Shown: positions 1 to 8,792 of the stretch, one piece after another | Numbering within the stretch: the first letter of the stretch is position 1 | Layout: every line of letters begins with the position of its first letter | Origin: Pusillimonas sp. | GTDB lineage: Bacteria; Pseudomonadota; Gammaproteobacteria; Burkholderiales; Burkholderiaceae_B | Assembly (NCBI RefSeq): GCF_029263785.1 | Contig: NZ_JAJUFE010000013.1 | Location: 1-54,752, forward strand | Direction of reading: 5' to 3' | Length of the DNA stretch: 54,752 nt | Translations under genes and position numbers: made by a program | The notes under the pieces: generated by a model | What the model saw: only the letters and a program-made list of their open reading frames with translations | Told to the model about the DNA's origin: nothing | Database searches by the model: none

Positions 1-228
1 CAGGGAGTTCTATTTTTTGCCAGGTATTCGTGACTGCCACCGCATCGGGTGCGCTTGTGCAAGCTTACCTCAGGCGCGGGTATGAGGTGACCCTGTAACG
101 AACAGGCTCGCAAGACCCCTCTATAGGGTTTACATCGACTACACCTTCACAAGAATTTGGACAGTCGCTAAGCTTGCCCCGACTGCACTTTTTACTTGTT
201 CAGGAAACTCTGGTCGGCGTAAATAAAA

Positions 229-498
229 ATGACGTACGGTGATTTTATAAAGCGGTTGAACAAGGGAATCGAAGGCTGGATAAAAGGATATTTTGAGGAA
301 GGTGATGGCTGCCTTCTTTATCTCAGCCGGGACGACACCATATACGTGCCTGCGATGTACGTCGAAAGGCGCGAGCAAGAGCTGCTGGAGTTTCTACGCG
401 ACGCGATTCGCGAAGGGGTTGTGGGCCGGCATGCTGTCGCTGTCGCAGACAACAGGCTGGCGCTATTGCCTTGCTCTCGGGAGAAGGCCGGAACCTAG
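229..498 (+). CDS. Small hypothetical protein
   Basis: 89-residue open frame with no family I recognise. The middle (EEGDGCLLYL, then a charged helix-like stretch around REQELLEFLRDAIREG) has soluble-protein composition without a signal peptide or membrane segment. The ATG follows an A/T-rich stretch (GTAAATAAAA) with no convincing Shine-Dalgarno site, so start and reality are uncertain. A 79-residue frame on the opposite strand (139-378) overlaps it and looks less protein-like. It stands alone, 15 bases from the end of a minus-strand gene (convergent). Confidence 0.4.
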   Translation: MTYGDFIKRLNKGIEGWIKGYFEEGDGCLLYLSRDDTIYVPAMYVERREQELLEFLRDAIREGVVGRHAVAVADNRLALLPCSREKAGT

Positions 499-513
499 CC
501 CGCAGCTTTACGA

Positions 514-873
514 TCAGTTGACGCTTCGGGTGGCTTGCAACTGCGATTGCATTTCCAGAATAAGCGCTTCCAGTTCGGGCGAAGTTTGTAAAGCCAGCAC
601 CGGTGTTGCCTGACCGTCGCCCGTGTCAGGTTCCAGCTTCAAGGTAATGCTTTGGCCTTCGAAGGCTTTAGGGTTGGCTTGAATCTGCACGTACTGATTC
701 AGCAGCCTGTCAACCGCTTTTTGGGCCTCAAAGAGCTGAGTGGAAACGGGAGAGTCAGCATGTAGCTTGAACTGCTGCTCGATAGTTTTGGCGAGATCCC
801 AGCTGAAAAACAGCAGCGCGTTCTGGCCATGACATTCGGGGTGCAGAAAGCCCCAAGATTCTGGTTTCGACAA
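514..873 (-). CDS. Hypothetical protein, second gene of a two-gene unit
   Basis: 119 residues, no recognised domain. The only in-frame start is TTG at 873. It lies 18 bases after the TAG of the upstream secreted-protein gene and in the same reading frame, so the two are probably co-transcribed; stop-codon readthrough giving one longer protein is formally possible. The sequence is soluble and helix-rich (around residues 25-65), with no signal peptide or membrane segment. Start and coding status are uncertain because the start is non-ATG and the ribosome site is weak. Confidence 0.45.
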   Translation of the reverse strand: MSKPESWGFLHPECHGQNALLFFSWDLAKTIEQQFKLHADSPVSTQLFEAQKAVDRLLNQYVQIQANPKAFEGQSITLKLEPDTGDGQATPVLALQTSPELEALILEMQSQLQATRSVN

Positions 874-891
874 GATTTGTGCCTGAAGTGA

Positions 892-1389
892 CTAGGGTTT
901 GGTGCGCTTACGGATGTTTTTACCATCGTAGGCATAGACGTCTATTTTATCCGGCTTTTGCTTACTGGGAGTTTGTACCAGGAATGTATTGCCCTTGACG
1001 GTTACCTTTATTTGTTCCGAGCACGAACCAAAAACCGGCGAGAGCGTATAACCGTCTTTTTGCAGGACGATCCACCGATACGAAACCGGACAGTTTTCGT
1101 CGCCCGTATGAATTGACACCAGGGCGATTTGGGATGAAGGCAGGCTGAACGCATACGGTATGTTCAACAGGCCCTGCACTTCGGGCGTGACGTCGGCATC
1201 ATTGAAGCGAAGTCGCGATTCGTAGATGTATTCGTTATTTGTGACTTGAAGCGTGCCGTAGGGCGTATCGAGCGCCAGCCGCGAGGGGGCAGAAGGCCAG
1301 TCTGTGGATGCACCCGCTGCATGGCTCAGGGTCATGCCGAACGTGAGGAGCAGCAGTAGAAACTGTCGTGTCGGAGTGTGGCGACGCAT
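892..1389 (-). CDS. Secreted hypothetical protein
   Basis: 165 residues with a clear Sec signal peptide: MRRHTPTRQ is basic, LLLLLTFGMTLSHA is hydrophobic, and cleavage is expected near HAAGA (about residue 27). The mature part is beta-rich and has two cysteines (ENCPVS and FGSCSE) that could form a disulfide in the periplasm. I do not recognise the family. It is probably co-transcribed with the frame at 514-873. A perfect palindrome 82 bases upstream (1471-1492) is the likely control site. Confidence 0.75.
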   Translation of the reverse strand: MRRHTPTRQFLLLLLTFGMTLSHAAGASTDWPSAPSRLALDTPYGTLQVTNNEYIYESRLRFNDADVTPEVQGLLNIPYAFSLPSSQIALVSIHTGDENCPVSYRWIVLQKDGYTLSPVFGSCSEQIKVTVKGNTFLVQTPSKQKPDKIDVYAYDGKNIRKRTKP

Positions 1390-1470
1390 AGCATTCTGTG
1401 ACAGTGAAAGCCGCCAGATTTTCTATAAGGAAAGTGGCAGGCCAGGACAAGCGCAGCGCAACCGGGCACT

Positions 1471-1492
1471 GAATGTAAAGTCCTTTACATTC
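1471..1492. promoter_or_regulatory. Perfect 22-bp palindrome, probable repressor operator
   Basis: Arms GAATGTAAAG and CTTTACATTC are perfect inverted repeats separated by TC. TGTAAA/TTTACA half-sites of this kind are typical of TetR-family and similar dimeric repressors (family knowledge). On the minus strand a TAGAAT -10-like hexamer overlaps its upstream flank, so the site probably controls the secreted-protein gene starting at 1389. No regulator gene is next to it. Confidence 0.55.
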
Positions 1493-1541
1493 TATTCTAT
1501 TTGTTGCGGCGATTGAAGTCCGATCAGAGGTTTAAAAACGC

Positions 1542-1742
1542 TCAGCCACTTGATATTGCCAAATACAGTGCAGCGCCCAGCAAAAGAGCGAAATAGACGG
1601 TGATGCCCGCCAGTAAGCTTTGAATGGCAATGCGTTTTTTGTCTCGCCAGCTAAGTGGCAACTGCGTCATATGGCGGCGTGTCGCCCACCAGAAGGTGAA
1701 CGCCATGGTCAGCATGCTAAGTACGATGAAACCGATTTTCAT
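1542..1742 (-). CDS. Small two-helix membrane protein
   Basis: 66 residues with two hydrophobic segments (about residues 3-20 and 45-63) joined by a basic loop (RRHMTQLPLSWRDKKR). This predicts a small inner-membrane protein with its loop in the cytoplasm. No family is recognised and no strong Shine-Dalgarno site precedes the ATG. It lies downstream of the minus-strand gene at 1856-2137, separated by a hairpin, so it may have its own promoter. Confidence 0.6.
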   Translation of the reverse strand: MKIGFIVLSMLTMAFTFWWATRRHMTQLPLSWRDKKRIAIQSLLAGITVYFALLLGAALYLAISSG

Positions 1743-1820
1743 GGCGAATATTGTAACGGCGGCCCATACGGGCCGGTATCCGCATCGCCGGGTTTCATCT
1801 GCAGCACTGCGAGAAGGTAA

Positions 1821-1845
1821 GGCACGGGCGCCGAGGGCCCGTGCC
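1821..1845 (-). terminator. Hairpin after the 1856-2137 gene
   Basis: GGCACGGGC and GCCCGTGCC form a perfect 9-bp GC-rich stem with a 7-base loop, 10 bases beyond the stop of the minus-strand gene. No T-tract follows on the minus strand, so it is either a weak intrinsic terminator or an mRNA 3'-end stabiliser. Confidence 0.5.
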
Positions 1846-1855
1846 GGGGATGAAA

Positions 1856-2137
1856 TCAGTATATGGGCGTACGGGTAATGGACACGCGCAGTTCGTTAAG
1901 CGCCTGAGCCGCTTGGCTGTCGAGTTCTTTTTGGGCAATCGCCGTGCTTAGTCTGGTTTCAAGGCCCGCGCAATAGCGCGCTCGGGCAGGTTCGGGAAGG
2001 TCGTTCAGTTCTTCGATGAATGATGCTGCGAATTCATCGCCCAAGCCGGTCAGGTCGGCAAAGTTGACCTCGCCTGACTCATATTGACGGGTGATCTTGA
2101 GTGCGCGGGCCCAGTACTGCTCAATGAGTTCGTTCAT
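1856..2137 (-). CDS. Hypothetical helical protein
   Basis: 93 residues, soluble, mostly charged alpha-helix, without signal peptide or recognised domain. The ATG is preceded by a strong AGGAGA site at good spacing, which makes the gene credible. It is transcribed away from the pilus operon, with a 459-base gap between the two starts. Confidence 0.75.
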   Translation of the reverse strand: MNELIEQYWARALKITRQYESGEVNFADLTGLGDEFAASFIEELNDLPEPARARYCAGLETRLSTAIAQKELDSQAAQALNELRVSITRTPIY

Positions 2138-2596
2138 GACTAGTCTCCTGAGTAGATGCCGTTTTCGACGGATGGATCGCGTCTGTCGCCTTGCGACAGA
2201 CCTATCGTATCGAGCTGGCAGTGTAGTTATTGTGGTGCCGGTGCCATGCAGGTCGTGATGCTGCCTGGTCGGGTTAAAAGGCCTGGGTGTAGGCCGGAAG
2301 AAAGGTTTTGGGGCGATGCCGCCTGCTTGTCATAGGTACCTTTCGTGCGTACCGTAGGTTACCAGAGCCTGCATGAATTTGGTGTGACAAATTGAATATG
2401 GTCCTGCGCGAGCTCCCCTGAATTTGAAGTGCTTTCTTAAGTCCTGTCGTTAACCTGTTGAGAATTAATACACGCTGGATACTTTCAGGGGAGCAGGCAG
2501 ATGCGATAAATTTCGCCGTGCGTATATCTCAGTCTGGCGAGGCGCGTGTTGTGTTGCGAACATCGGCTCCATGTCAACCGACGGGTCTACGGGACG
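2138..2596. other. Divergent intergenic region upstream of the pilus operon
   Basis: 459 bases without a credible gene. It separates the minus-strand hypothetical gene from pilL and must hold both promoters. Apart from the promoter candidate at 2458-2485, I see only short inverted repeats (GGTAC/GTACC near 2335-2360). A 109-residue frame from 2458 is rejected as non-coding. Confidence 0.5.
2458..2485 (+). promoter_or_regulatory. Candidate promoter of the type IVb pilus operon
   Basis: TTGAGA and TACTTT are spaced by 16 bases about 110 bases before the pilL start. Both hexamers are moderate matches to the sigma-70 consensus. This is an inference from sequence only. Confidence 0.35.
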
Positions 2597-3529
2597 ATGA
2601 TGACGCTACCTATCTTGCGAAGCTGTGTACTGGGATTATGCGCCGCTTCAGTATCGGGATGTGCAAGCCTGCCCGACTGGTCTTTGTTCGATCCCTTGCG
2701 AACGGACTCCGGCTCTTTCGCCTCCAGATACGACTTCGCCTGGAGATTGACGGGCGATCCACGAGTCGGGCCAATACAGGTTTTTGACGATGGTCGCAGT
2801 ACCTGGCTGCAGTTCGGATCCGATCAAACAGTACCTGCCATCTTCGCCCGTACTGATGCCGGAGATCATCTGCTTACTCCTCAAAGGTCTGCAGCCTACG
2901 TGATCGTGGACGGAGTATGGCCATTATTGGTCCTGCGAATTGGTGAGCTTGAAAGCCAGGCACGTCGACTCGGACCGGAAGCAGAAGTGCCGGGCGGGGC
3001 GCCGGCCGATAAGCCCGCGTTGGCGAGGGATGTTGAAGTCATATCGCTTAAGGACGGCGCCGAGCCCGAGTCCGCAACGGCACTTAAGGCTGATTCCACA
3101 CTTTCGCAGCCTGAGGCACCTGCTTTCCCAACCGAGACACCAGCTTACCCGGTCGAGGCGGTTGCTTTCTCAACCGAGACACCAGCTTTCCCAGCCGAGG
3201 CAGTTGCTTTCCCGTTGCCACCGTCCTTCAGATCCCCGCCGCTTTATCGCGTTTCGCCGGATGACGGGAACATCCGAACTGCGCTGGCACGTTGGGCACG
3301 GTCAGCCGGGTGGACATTCGAGGCAGAGCACTGGGCGGTAGAGGTGGATATTCCTATTGCAGGATCAGCCGAGTTCGACCTGCAGTTTGACGAGGCTGTT
3401 CAAGAGTTGCTTGCTTCAACTGAGCTCTCGGAACGTCCCCTGCAACCATGTTTCTATGCAAACAAGGTGCTTCGGGTGGTGTCTTACGCGCAAAGCTGCG
3501 ACCCCACTGCAACCCGGGAGCATGCCTGA
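2597..3529 (+). CDS. pilL: PilL/TcpQ-type lipoprotein of a type IVb pilus
   Basis: 310-residue outer-membrane-associated lipoprotein. ATG ATG at 2597/2600 gives an N-terminus with a lipobox (SVSGC, Cys about residue 22), so the longer upstream frame from 2546 is not used. The last 95 residues resemble the TcpQ/PilL C-terminal domain (LARWARSAGWTFE, then a conserved beta-rich end with CFYANKVLRV), which in type IVb pilus systems helps stabilise the secretin. A Pro/Thr/Glu-rich linker built on a 42-bp tandem repeat separates the domains. R64 PilL is similar at the C-terminus. The stop overlaps the next start (TGATG), so it is translationally coupled to pilN. Confidence 0.82.
   Translation: MMTLPILRSCVLGLCAASVSGCASLPDWSLFDPLRTDSGSFASRYDFAWRLTGDPRVGPIQVFDDGRSTWLQFGSDQTVPAIFARTDAGDHLLTPQRSAAYVIVDGVWPLLVLRIGELESQARRLGPEAEVPGGAPADKPALARDVEVISLKDGAEPESATALKADSTLSQPEAPAFPTETPAYPVEAVAFSTETPAFPAEAVAFPLPPSFRSPPLYRVSPDDGNIRTALARWARSAGWTFEAEHWAVEVDIPIAGSAEFDLQFDEAVQELLASTELSERPLQPCFYANKVLRVVSYAQSCDPTATREHA
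3122..3214 (+). repeat. 42-bp in-frame tandem repeat in pilL
   Basis: Two full copies (3122-3163, 3164-3205) and a partial third encode 14-residue units of the form AFxTETPAxPxEAV. They form a Pro/Glu-rich linker. The period is a multiple of three, so copy number could change without breaking the frame. Confidence 0.85.
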
Positions 3530-5172
3530 TGTGCCGGCGCAAAGTAAAGGCCAGGTCCTGGTCCCGCATTCAACTGTCTGAAGCAAGGCGCACGCGTGCA
3601 GCGCGCTTTGCCTCGATCGGGGGTGCTCTCGCACTGTTGACCGGATGTGCCTTGCAACAGAAGCTGCGCGAGATCGGTCTGTCAGCCGAGGCAGTGCATG
3701 CACAGGTAGCCGAAGAGCGCCGTCTTTTTTCAGACTCCATCAGCAACGAGAAACTGCGGCGTGCAGCCCGGCACGTCAATCGTCCGTGGCTGGCAGGGCC
3801 GGCCCAGCCACTTGCTCGCGAGGTATCCCTTCCGCCCGCTTTGCGAGCGGATGTGCGCACGACGATGGTGTTCCCGGGGGCTGCACTTGATCTTTCCGCT
3901 ATCGCTCAACGCATTACCTTGGCGACGGGCATTCCTGTCCATGTTCGGCCCGATGCCCTATTGCCTCAAGAGCGCTTTGCACCCCGGCTGGGCGGTGGCA
4001 CAGCGTTCTCGGCAACAGCCCCCTCGGCCATGACGCTGGCTGGTGAGCCCGGGCCCCTGAGCACCTTGCTGGACCGGATTTCGGCCACACTTGGTGTGCG
4101 CTGGCGATACGCTGACCGCCGAATTGAGTTCTACCGGACTGAAACACGCTTGTTCAATGTCCGCGCCCTGACGCTCAACGCTGATGCAGAAGCGGCTCTT
4201 GGTGCCGCAAACGACACTTCAGGTCAGGGATTCTCCAGTGCTTCGAAGACCCGCCTGAGCGGAGGCAAGACAGCGCTGATGGAAGTCGTACGTCAGCGTA
4301 TCGAACCATTCCTGTCGCAGGCGGGCATCGTTGTCGCCGAACCGGGCGCAAGTTCCATGGTAGTGGTTACTGATACACCCGACGTGCTGAAGCAGATTGC
4401 CCGATATCTCGAGCACGAGAATCGTTCTCTAACGCGGCGTGTGCGTCTGATTGTCGATGAAATTACGCTGGCAACCCACGAGTCCGGTGAGGCGGGTCTG
4501 GACTGGAATCTGGTTTTTTCCAGCGCGAAACTTGCTGCGTCTGCATTCATGCCCGGCAGCGGTATTGAACAAGCTGGCGGCTTTGCGCTGGGGCTGCAAC
4601 AAGGCTCTTTCTCGGGTTCAGACGTGATCGTGCAGGCCCTGGGCCGGGCCGGGCGCATCGTCCGACGAAGCAGTCTGCCGGTTCTTACCCTTAATCGCAG
4701 GCCGGTGTCGCACGCCGTGCGTACAACCTTTTCGTATATCGATCAGGTGCAAACAACAGCTTTGCCGGATGGTGCCGGAGCCGCCCTGCCTACCGTATCC
4801 GTCAGTCAACGGGAAGAAACAGTGGGTTCCCTGCTTACGCTGGTTCCTGACGCCCAGGAAGACGGGCAAATCCTGCTTTCTGTCGCGTATGACAATACGG
4901 TGGCTCAGCCACTGAAGTCCATCACCTTCGGGGACAAGGCAAATCCCCTGCAGCTTCAGCAGGTCACCATCGATGGCAACGGTACTGTTCAGCAAGTTGC
5001 ACTCCGGCCTGGCCAGCCGTTAGTGATCTCTGGCTTCGAGCGTCGTCAGGAAGAAACCGAAGGACGTCGCCTCAATCCCGGTTTTCCGATGCTGCTTGGC
5101 GGCAACGATCGTGCATCCAGTCAGTTCCTGACCACCATCATGGTGGTCACGGCGCAACTCGAAGAGGGCTGA
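3529..5172 (+). CDS. pilN: PilN-type lipoprotein secretin of a type IVb pilus
   Basis: 547 residues. Forms the outer-membrane secretin ring through which the pilus passes. I place the start at ATG 3529, not 3448, because GGGAG lies at the right distance, the start overlaps the pilL stop, and the resulting N-terminus has a basic region and a lipobox (LLTGC, Cys about residue 40). N-terminal periplasmic ring domains cover about residues 100-260. The secretin barrel domain covers about residues 290-545 with typical beta-rich signatures (EAGLDWNLVFSS, SREETV-like region, PGQPLVISGF). The lipoprotein anchor is the hallmark of the PilN/BfpB secretins, unlike type IVa PilQ. Confidence 0.9.
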   Translation: MCRRKVKARSWSRIQLSEARRTRAARFASIGGALALLTGCALQQKLREIGLSAEAVHAQVAEERRLFSDSISNEKLRRAARHVNRPWLAGPAQPLAREVSLPPALRADVRTTMVFPGAALDLSAIAQRITLATGIPVHVRPDALLPQERFAPRLGGGTAFSATAPSAMTLAGEPGPLSTLLDRISATLGVRWRYADRRIEFYRTETRLFNVRALTLNADAEAALGAANDTSGQGFSSASKTRLSGGKTALMEVVRQRIEPFLSQAGIVVAEPGASSMVVVTDTPDVLKQIARYLEHENRSLTRRVRLIVDEITLATHESGEAGLDWNLVFSSAKLAASAFMPGSGIEQAGGFALGLQQGSFSGSDVIVQALGRAGRIVRRSSLPVLTLNRRPVSHAVRTTFSYIDQVQTTALPDGAGAALPTVSVSQREETVGSLLTLVPDAQEDGQILLSVAYDNTVAQPLKSITFGDKANPLQLQQVTIDGNGTVQQVALRPGQPLVISGFERRQEETEGRRLNPGFPMLLGGNDRASSQFLTTIMVVTAQLEEG

Positions 5173-5182
5173 AGGAGGCGGA

Positions 5183-6481
5183 ATGCGACACTTGCTTACC
5201 TTGCCTGTTCAGGACATCCAGCTGGTCTTTGGCCTGGAATGGCGACCCTTGATCAGCGGAAAGGCGGCCAGCACGGCACGTCGCATTGCGCGACAACGGC
5301 GGGCGACCCACTTGGTGATGGACGGAGAATCGCCGGCATCGTTTGCGTTCGGGACGCCTGTACTGGCTGGCGAAAATCGCGGCCGTCCCTTGCATTCTGC
5401 GGCGCAGATTCTTGCGCGAATGGTTCCCAACGGCAGTATTGCTTGTATCTTGCCGGTGGCCTCTGGTTCATACTGGCTGGTGGCAGTGCATGAAGCTGCG
5501 GTGATGTCCCGCTCTGATCTCGTGTTCCATTCAGAGCAACAGGCACGCGACGCATACGAAAACCTGCGTGAATCCCACCCTCGACTGGCACTTCTTGATC
5601 CAGAACAAATCGGCCTGACCCTCGCGTCGCTTGCTACCGCTTCCGATCATGGTACAGCCTTGCGAGACACCGGGTTGCGCCGCAGTCGTCGTCTCTCGGC
5701 TTTGTTCTCCTTCTTGGTGCTTGGCGCGGCCTGTGTGATGGCATACCGTACATGGTTCGTCCCGGAGGAAGCGGTCGACGTTTCCCAGGTAGCGAGCACG
5801 GAAATCCGCGAACAGTGGCGAGTGGCGGTCAGCGAAGTCGAGCACAGCATTGCGCTTCACGGTGTTGCAGCTACGCATGCGGTCTTGAGCCAGGTTTATC
5901 AGATTCCGGTACGCCTATCGGGCTGGGCTCTCGCGCGTGTCGAGTGTCGCGCACAAGGCCCCTTGTGGCGCTGCCTTGCCGACCTGGATCGACGCCATCC
6001 GCATGCAAACAGCAAGGGGCTCATGAGCCGTGCGCCGGAGGGCTGGACACTGTCATTTCCGTCGATAGAAAAGGCAAGCGCCACGTGGGAGTTTCACACG
6101 TCCGTTCAAACCGCAGCTACTCAGCGTCTATTTTCACCGCAACAAAACAAGCGGCATCTTCTTAGCGCCCTGCAAGGAATACGGATGGCGTTCAATCGCA
6201 TGGAACTGGGTAGCGACGTCCCAATCGCCACACGTACGCCTCTCGACAACGCAGGCCGGGCCTTGCCGTCTCCGCAGGGCTTGCCGCGGTATACACGAAG
6301 GCCGGTCCATATCGAAGGTCCACTGCGTTCATTGAGCTTGCTGCTTCCGTACACCCAATCGATTGGGTGGCGGAGTTTCAGCCTGGTTGTCGGTCACCCC
6401 ACGATCCCGACGTCTGCAACCAGCCGGCTGCGTGTAACGCTACATGGAGAGCTTTATGAGCAGCTTGAAGTCGACACATGA
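5183..6481 (+). CDS. pilO: PilO-type type IVb pilus assembly protein
   Basis: 432-residue bitopic inner-membrane protein with one membrane segment at about residues 175-192 (LSALFSFLVLGAACVMAYR). The cytoplasmic N-domain is of the PilO2 kind and the periplasmic C-domain is large. In R64-like systems PilO belongs to the inner-membrane platform that links the ATPase to the secretin. AAGGAGG sits directly before the ATG. It is 10 bases after pilN and overlaps pilP. Confidence 0.8.
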   Translation: MRHLLTLPVQDIQLVFGLEWRPLISGKAASTARRIARQRRATHLVMDGESPASFAFGTPVLAGENRGRPLHSAAQILARMVPNGSIACILPVASGSYWLVAVHEAAVMSRSDLVFHSEQQARDAYENLRESHPRLALLDPEQIGLTLASLATASDHGTALRDTGLRRSRRLSALFSFLVLGAACVMAYRTWFVPEEAVDVSQVASTEIREQWRVAVSEVEHSIALHGVAATHAVLSQVYQIPVRLSGWALARVECRAQGPLWRCLADLDRRHPHANSKGLMSRAPEGWTLSFPSIEKASATWEFHTSVQTAATQRLFSPQQNKRHLLSALQGIRMAFNRMELGSDVPIATRTPLDNAGRALPSPQGLPRYTRRPVHIEGPLRSLSLLLPYTQSIGWRSFSLVVGHPTIPTSATSRLRVTLHGELYEQLEVDT

Positions 6482-7028
6482 ATGCATGGGAACTGTCCAT
6501 GCATCGCGGTCCAGTTTCTTGATGCGTGCCATTTCCCGGGCATTGATGTGGATGGCGACTTGCTTTGCTTGTGCAGGTTGGGCGGCCTCGCCTGCCGATG
6601 AAAAAATGGAAACACCCGTCGTCGCCTCAAACACGCCGGCCATCGACTCCAGCGAAGGCGATGGTTTGCTTGCCGATCAATTGTCCGTGCGTGAACTGAT
6701 GCGCTGGGAAACGTCACAGGCGCTCAAGCGGCTGAGGGCAGATCGGGAATCACTTTCTGCGGGAACAGAGCGTCACACGCACCGGGCCGCTCCAGACCTT
6801 AACGCTGCCAGCCTGATTGCAATCTATGGAGTAGGGCGCAAGCTGATGGCTGAAGTTCGTATCGATGGCGCGTCCTTGTTGTTCATGCGCGGTCGGACAA
6901 ATGCAGTCGGACCGGGAAAATCTCATCGCATGCGGCTGTTAAGTCTTACCGAGCGGTGTGTCGAAATTGCCATTGGCGATCAGCAGCGTGTCCTGTGTGC
7001 GAATGCGCAACTGCCGACTGGGGGCTGA
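6456..7028 (+). CDS. pilP: PilP-type type IVb pilus biogenesis protein
   Basis: 190 residues. The start at 6456 has GGAGAG just upstream; ATG 6444 is an alternative. An N-terminal hydrophobic signal (about residues 20-44, ending CAGWAASP) exports a periplasmic protein whose C-terminal ~85 residues resemble the small beta-rich PilP fold (GVGRKLMAEVRIDG, then RMRLLSLTERCVEIAI). PilP probably bridges PilO and the secretin. It overlaps the end of pilO by 26 bases, indicating coupled translation. Confidence 0.78.
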   Translation: MSSLKSTHECMGTVHASRSSFLMRAISRALMWMATCFACAGWAASPADEKMETPVVASNTPAIDSSEGDGLLADQLSVRELMRWETSQALKRLRADRESLSAGTERHTHRAAPDLNAASLIAIYGVGRKLMAEVRIDGASLLFMRGRTNAVGPGKSHRMRLLSLTERCVEIAIGDQQRVLCANAQLPTGG

Positions 7029-7031
7029 AGT

Positions 7032-8792
7032 ATGGATAGCTTGCAGACTCGTCGAAACGCAAACCGATGGACAAGTGGTTCTGCCTGCAACGCCAATTTC
7101 GATGTTACGACTGTACCCGTGTTCGAATGCTTGGATGATTTGCTCAATATGAGTTCGCCCATCATCAGGCCGCTCGGTCGCGAGCTCGACGTGCAGGGCC
7201 TGACAGCCCGTCTTTGCCCCGTTCAGCTGCAGGACGGTACCGTTGCCATCTTGTCATTGGCCGAGCATGTCGACGGAGATCAGGCTGAGGCTTTGGCTGC
7301 CCATGTGTTGCAGCATGGTTACCGGCTGGCTCAGCCTCAACGATATATCTTGCCAGCCCCGTTGTTGCTCGCCGTGGCGCGCGGTCAGATGCACCCGAAC
7401 CATGACCAGGTCGGCAAAGAACCCGTCTCTTCAAGTACAGCCTTATCTGATGCATTCCAGGAAATGGTGGAATGGGGTGTGCGGTTCGGTGCCAGCGATT
7501 TGCATATCAATATTCATCTTCGAGAGGCCGAGTCTGAAGTCCGGTTTACCTTGTCCGGACGCTATGTCGCACCAGACCGCTTTCAGGGCATACCCACGCG
7601 TACGCTTCTGGACATGTTGTCCGTCATCTGGATGGATATTCGCGGTGGCAATGGGGCGGTGTTTGATACGTTTACCGAGCAGCAGGGCAGCTTTGTTCGA
7701 ATGGTGGATGGAAAGCCGGTGCTGCTACGGTGGGCATCAATGGCTGCCGAACGTGGGCCAAGTGTCTGCTTGCGATTGCTGCCCCGCGAAGCTGGCCTGG
7801 ACATGCCAACGCTTGACGAGCTGGGCTATCTGCCGCATCAATGCGAAATCATAGAATCTGCGCTGGCGACGCACGGAGGCGCCATCATCTTTTCCGGTGC
7901 CGTAGGTTCGGGAAAATCCACCAGTCTCGCCGCGTTGATGTCCGCTGTGCCGACGGACAGAAAAATAGTCACCCTCGAGGATCCGGTCGAATACCTGATC
8001 CCCAATGCGGTTCAAAACTCTCTGGTGCGAACCCTGCGCGAAACCGCACACGATGATTACGGCGCAAAGTTGCGCACACTTAAACGCTCGGCGATGAATG
8101 ATGTGCTGCTTGGCGAGATTCGTGATCGAGAAACCGGACGCGCCTTTCTGGATCTTGCCGGTTCCGGCGTAAGTGTATACACGACTACCCACGCCCCTTC
8201 TGCGGCTCTTGTCGGCGACAGGCTGGCTTCTGACTTCATTGGGGTACCTCGTGATTTCCTGGCGACTCCCGGCGTGCTCAAGCTCATCGTACATCAGGCG
8301 CTTTTGCCGCAATTGTGCGCCAACTGCTGTTTGACCCTCGAAGAGATGGCTGGAGTTGAATGCGCGCCATCGGGCGCCGGGTCGTGGGCGCGCTGGCTCG
8401 AATGGCTATGGCAAATGTACGGCATCGATCGCGACTGTTTGCGTATGCGCAGGCCCGGCGGCTGCCAAGTATGCCAAAAGACCGGCTCGCTTGAACTGGC
8501 CGGATATATGGGGCGAACAGTTGTCGCCGAATATCTTGAGCCGGCCTATGACCACGACTTATTGCAATCGATAGGCCGCGGCGAAAGTCTTGAATATCTT
8601 TCAAGGCCTGCAGCAAGGTCATGCGATATTCATCGACCGGAGTCGATGTCCTCCATCGTTCAATGCGCCATGTACAAGGCGTCCCGAGGCCTGCTGGATG
8701 TGCGCGACGTGGAACGCGCTTTCATGCCGTTGTCCGTGCAATACCGGAGGCGCGGTCTGGCAAGCCGATGGGGTGATGGGGCTGCCGCATGA
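7032..8792 (+). CDS. pilQ: PilQ-type pilus assembly ATPase
   Basis: 586-residue cytoplasmic GspE/PilB-superfamily ATPase that powers pilus extension. Walker A GAVGSGKST is near residue 289, the Asp box LEDPVEY near 314, and the degenerate Walker B LLGEIRDRE near 357 followed by the His box TTTHAP. A four-cysteine metal-binding module is present (CANC near 426, CQVC near 476). The N-terminal region (about 1-140) is poorly conserved. The name follows R64; this is not the type IVa secretin also called PilQ. No retraction ATPase PilT accompanies it here. Confidence 0.92.
   Translation: MDSLQTRRNANRWTSGSACNANFDVTTVPVFECLDDLLNMSSPIIRPLGRELDVQGLTARLCPVQLQDGTVAILSLAEHVDGDQAEALAAHVLQHGYRLAQPQRYILPAPLLLAVARGQMHPNHDQVGKEPVSSSTALSDAFQEMVEWGVRFGASDLHINIHLREAESEVRFTLSGRYVAPDRFQGIPTRTLLDMLSVIWMDIRGGNGAVFDTFTEQQGSFVRMVDGKPVLLRWASMAAERGPSVCLRLLPREAGLDMPTLDELGYLPHQCEIIESALATHGGAIIFSGAVGSGKSTSLAALMSAVPTDRKIVTLEDPVEYLIPNAVQNSLVRTLRETAHDDYGAKLRTLKRSAMNDVLLGEIRDRETGRAFLDLAGSGVSVYTTTHAPSAALVGDRLASDFIGVPRDFLATPGVLKLIVHQALLPQLCANCCLTLEEMAGVECAPSGAGSWARWLEWLWQMYGIDRDCLRMRRPGGCQVCQKTGSLELAGYMGRTVVAEYLEPAYDHDLLQSIGRGESLEYLSRPAARSCDIHRPESMSSIVQCAMYKASRGLLDVRDVERAFMPLSVQYRRRGLASRWGDGAAA

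Noticed and set aside
2458-2787. 109-residue frame over the start of pilL
   Set aside because: It overlaps the promoter candidate and the lipoprotein signal of pilL in another frame and has no family resemblance.
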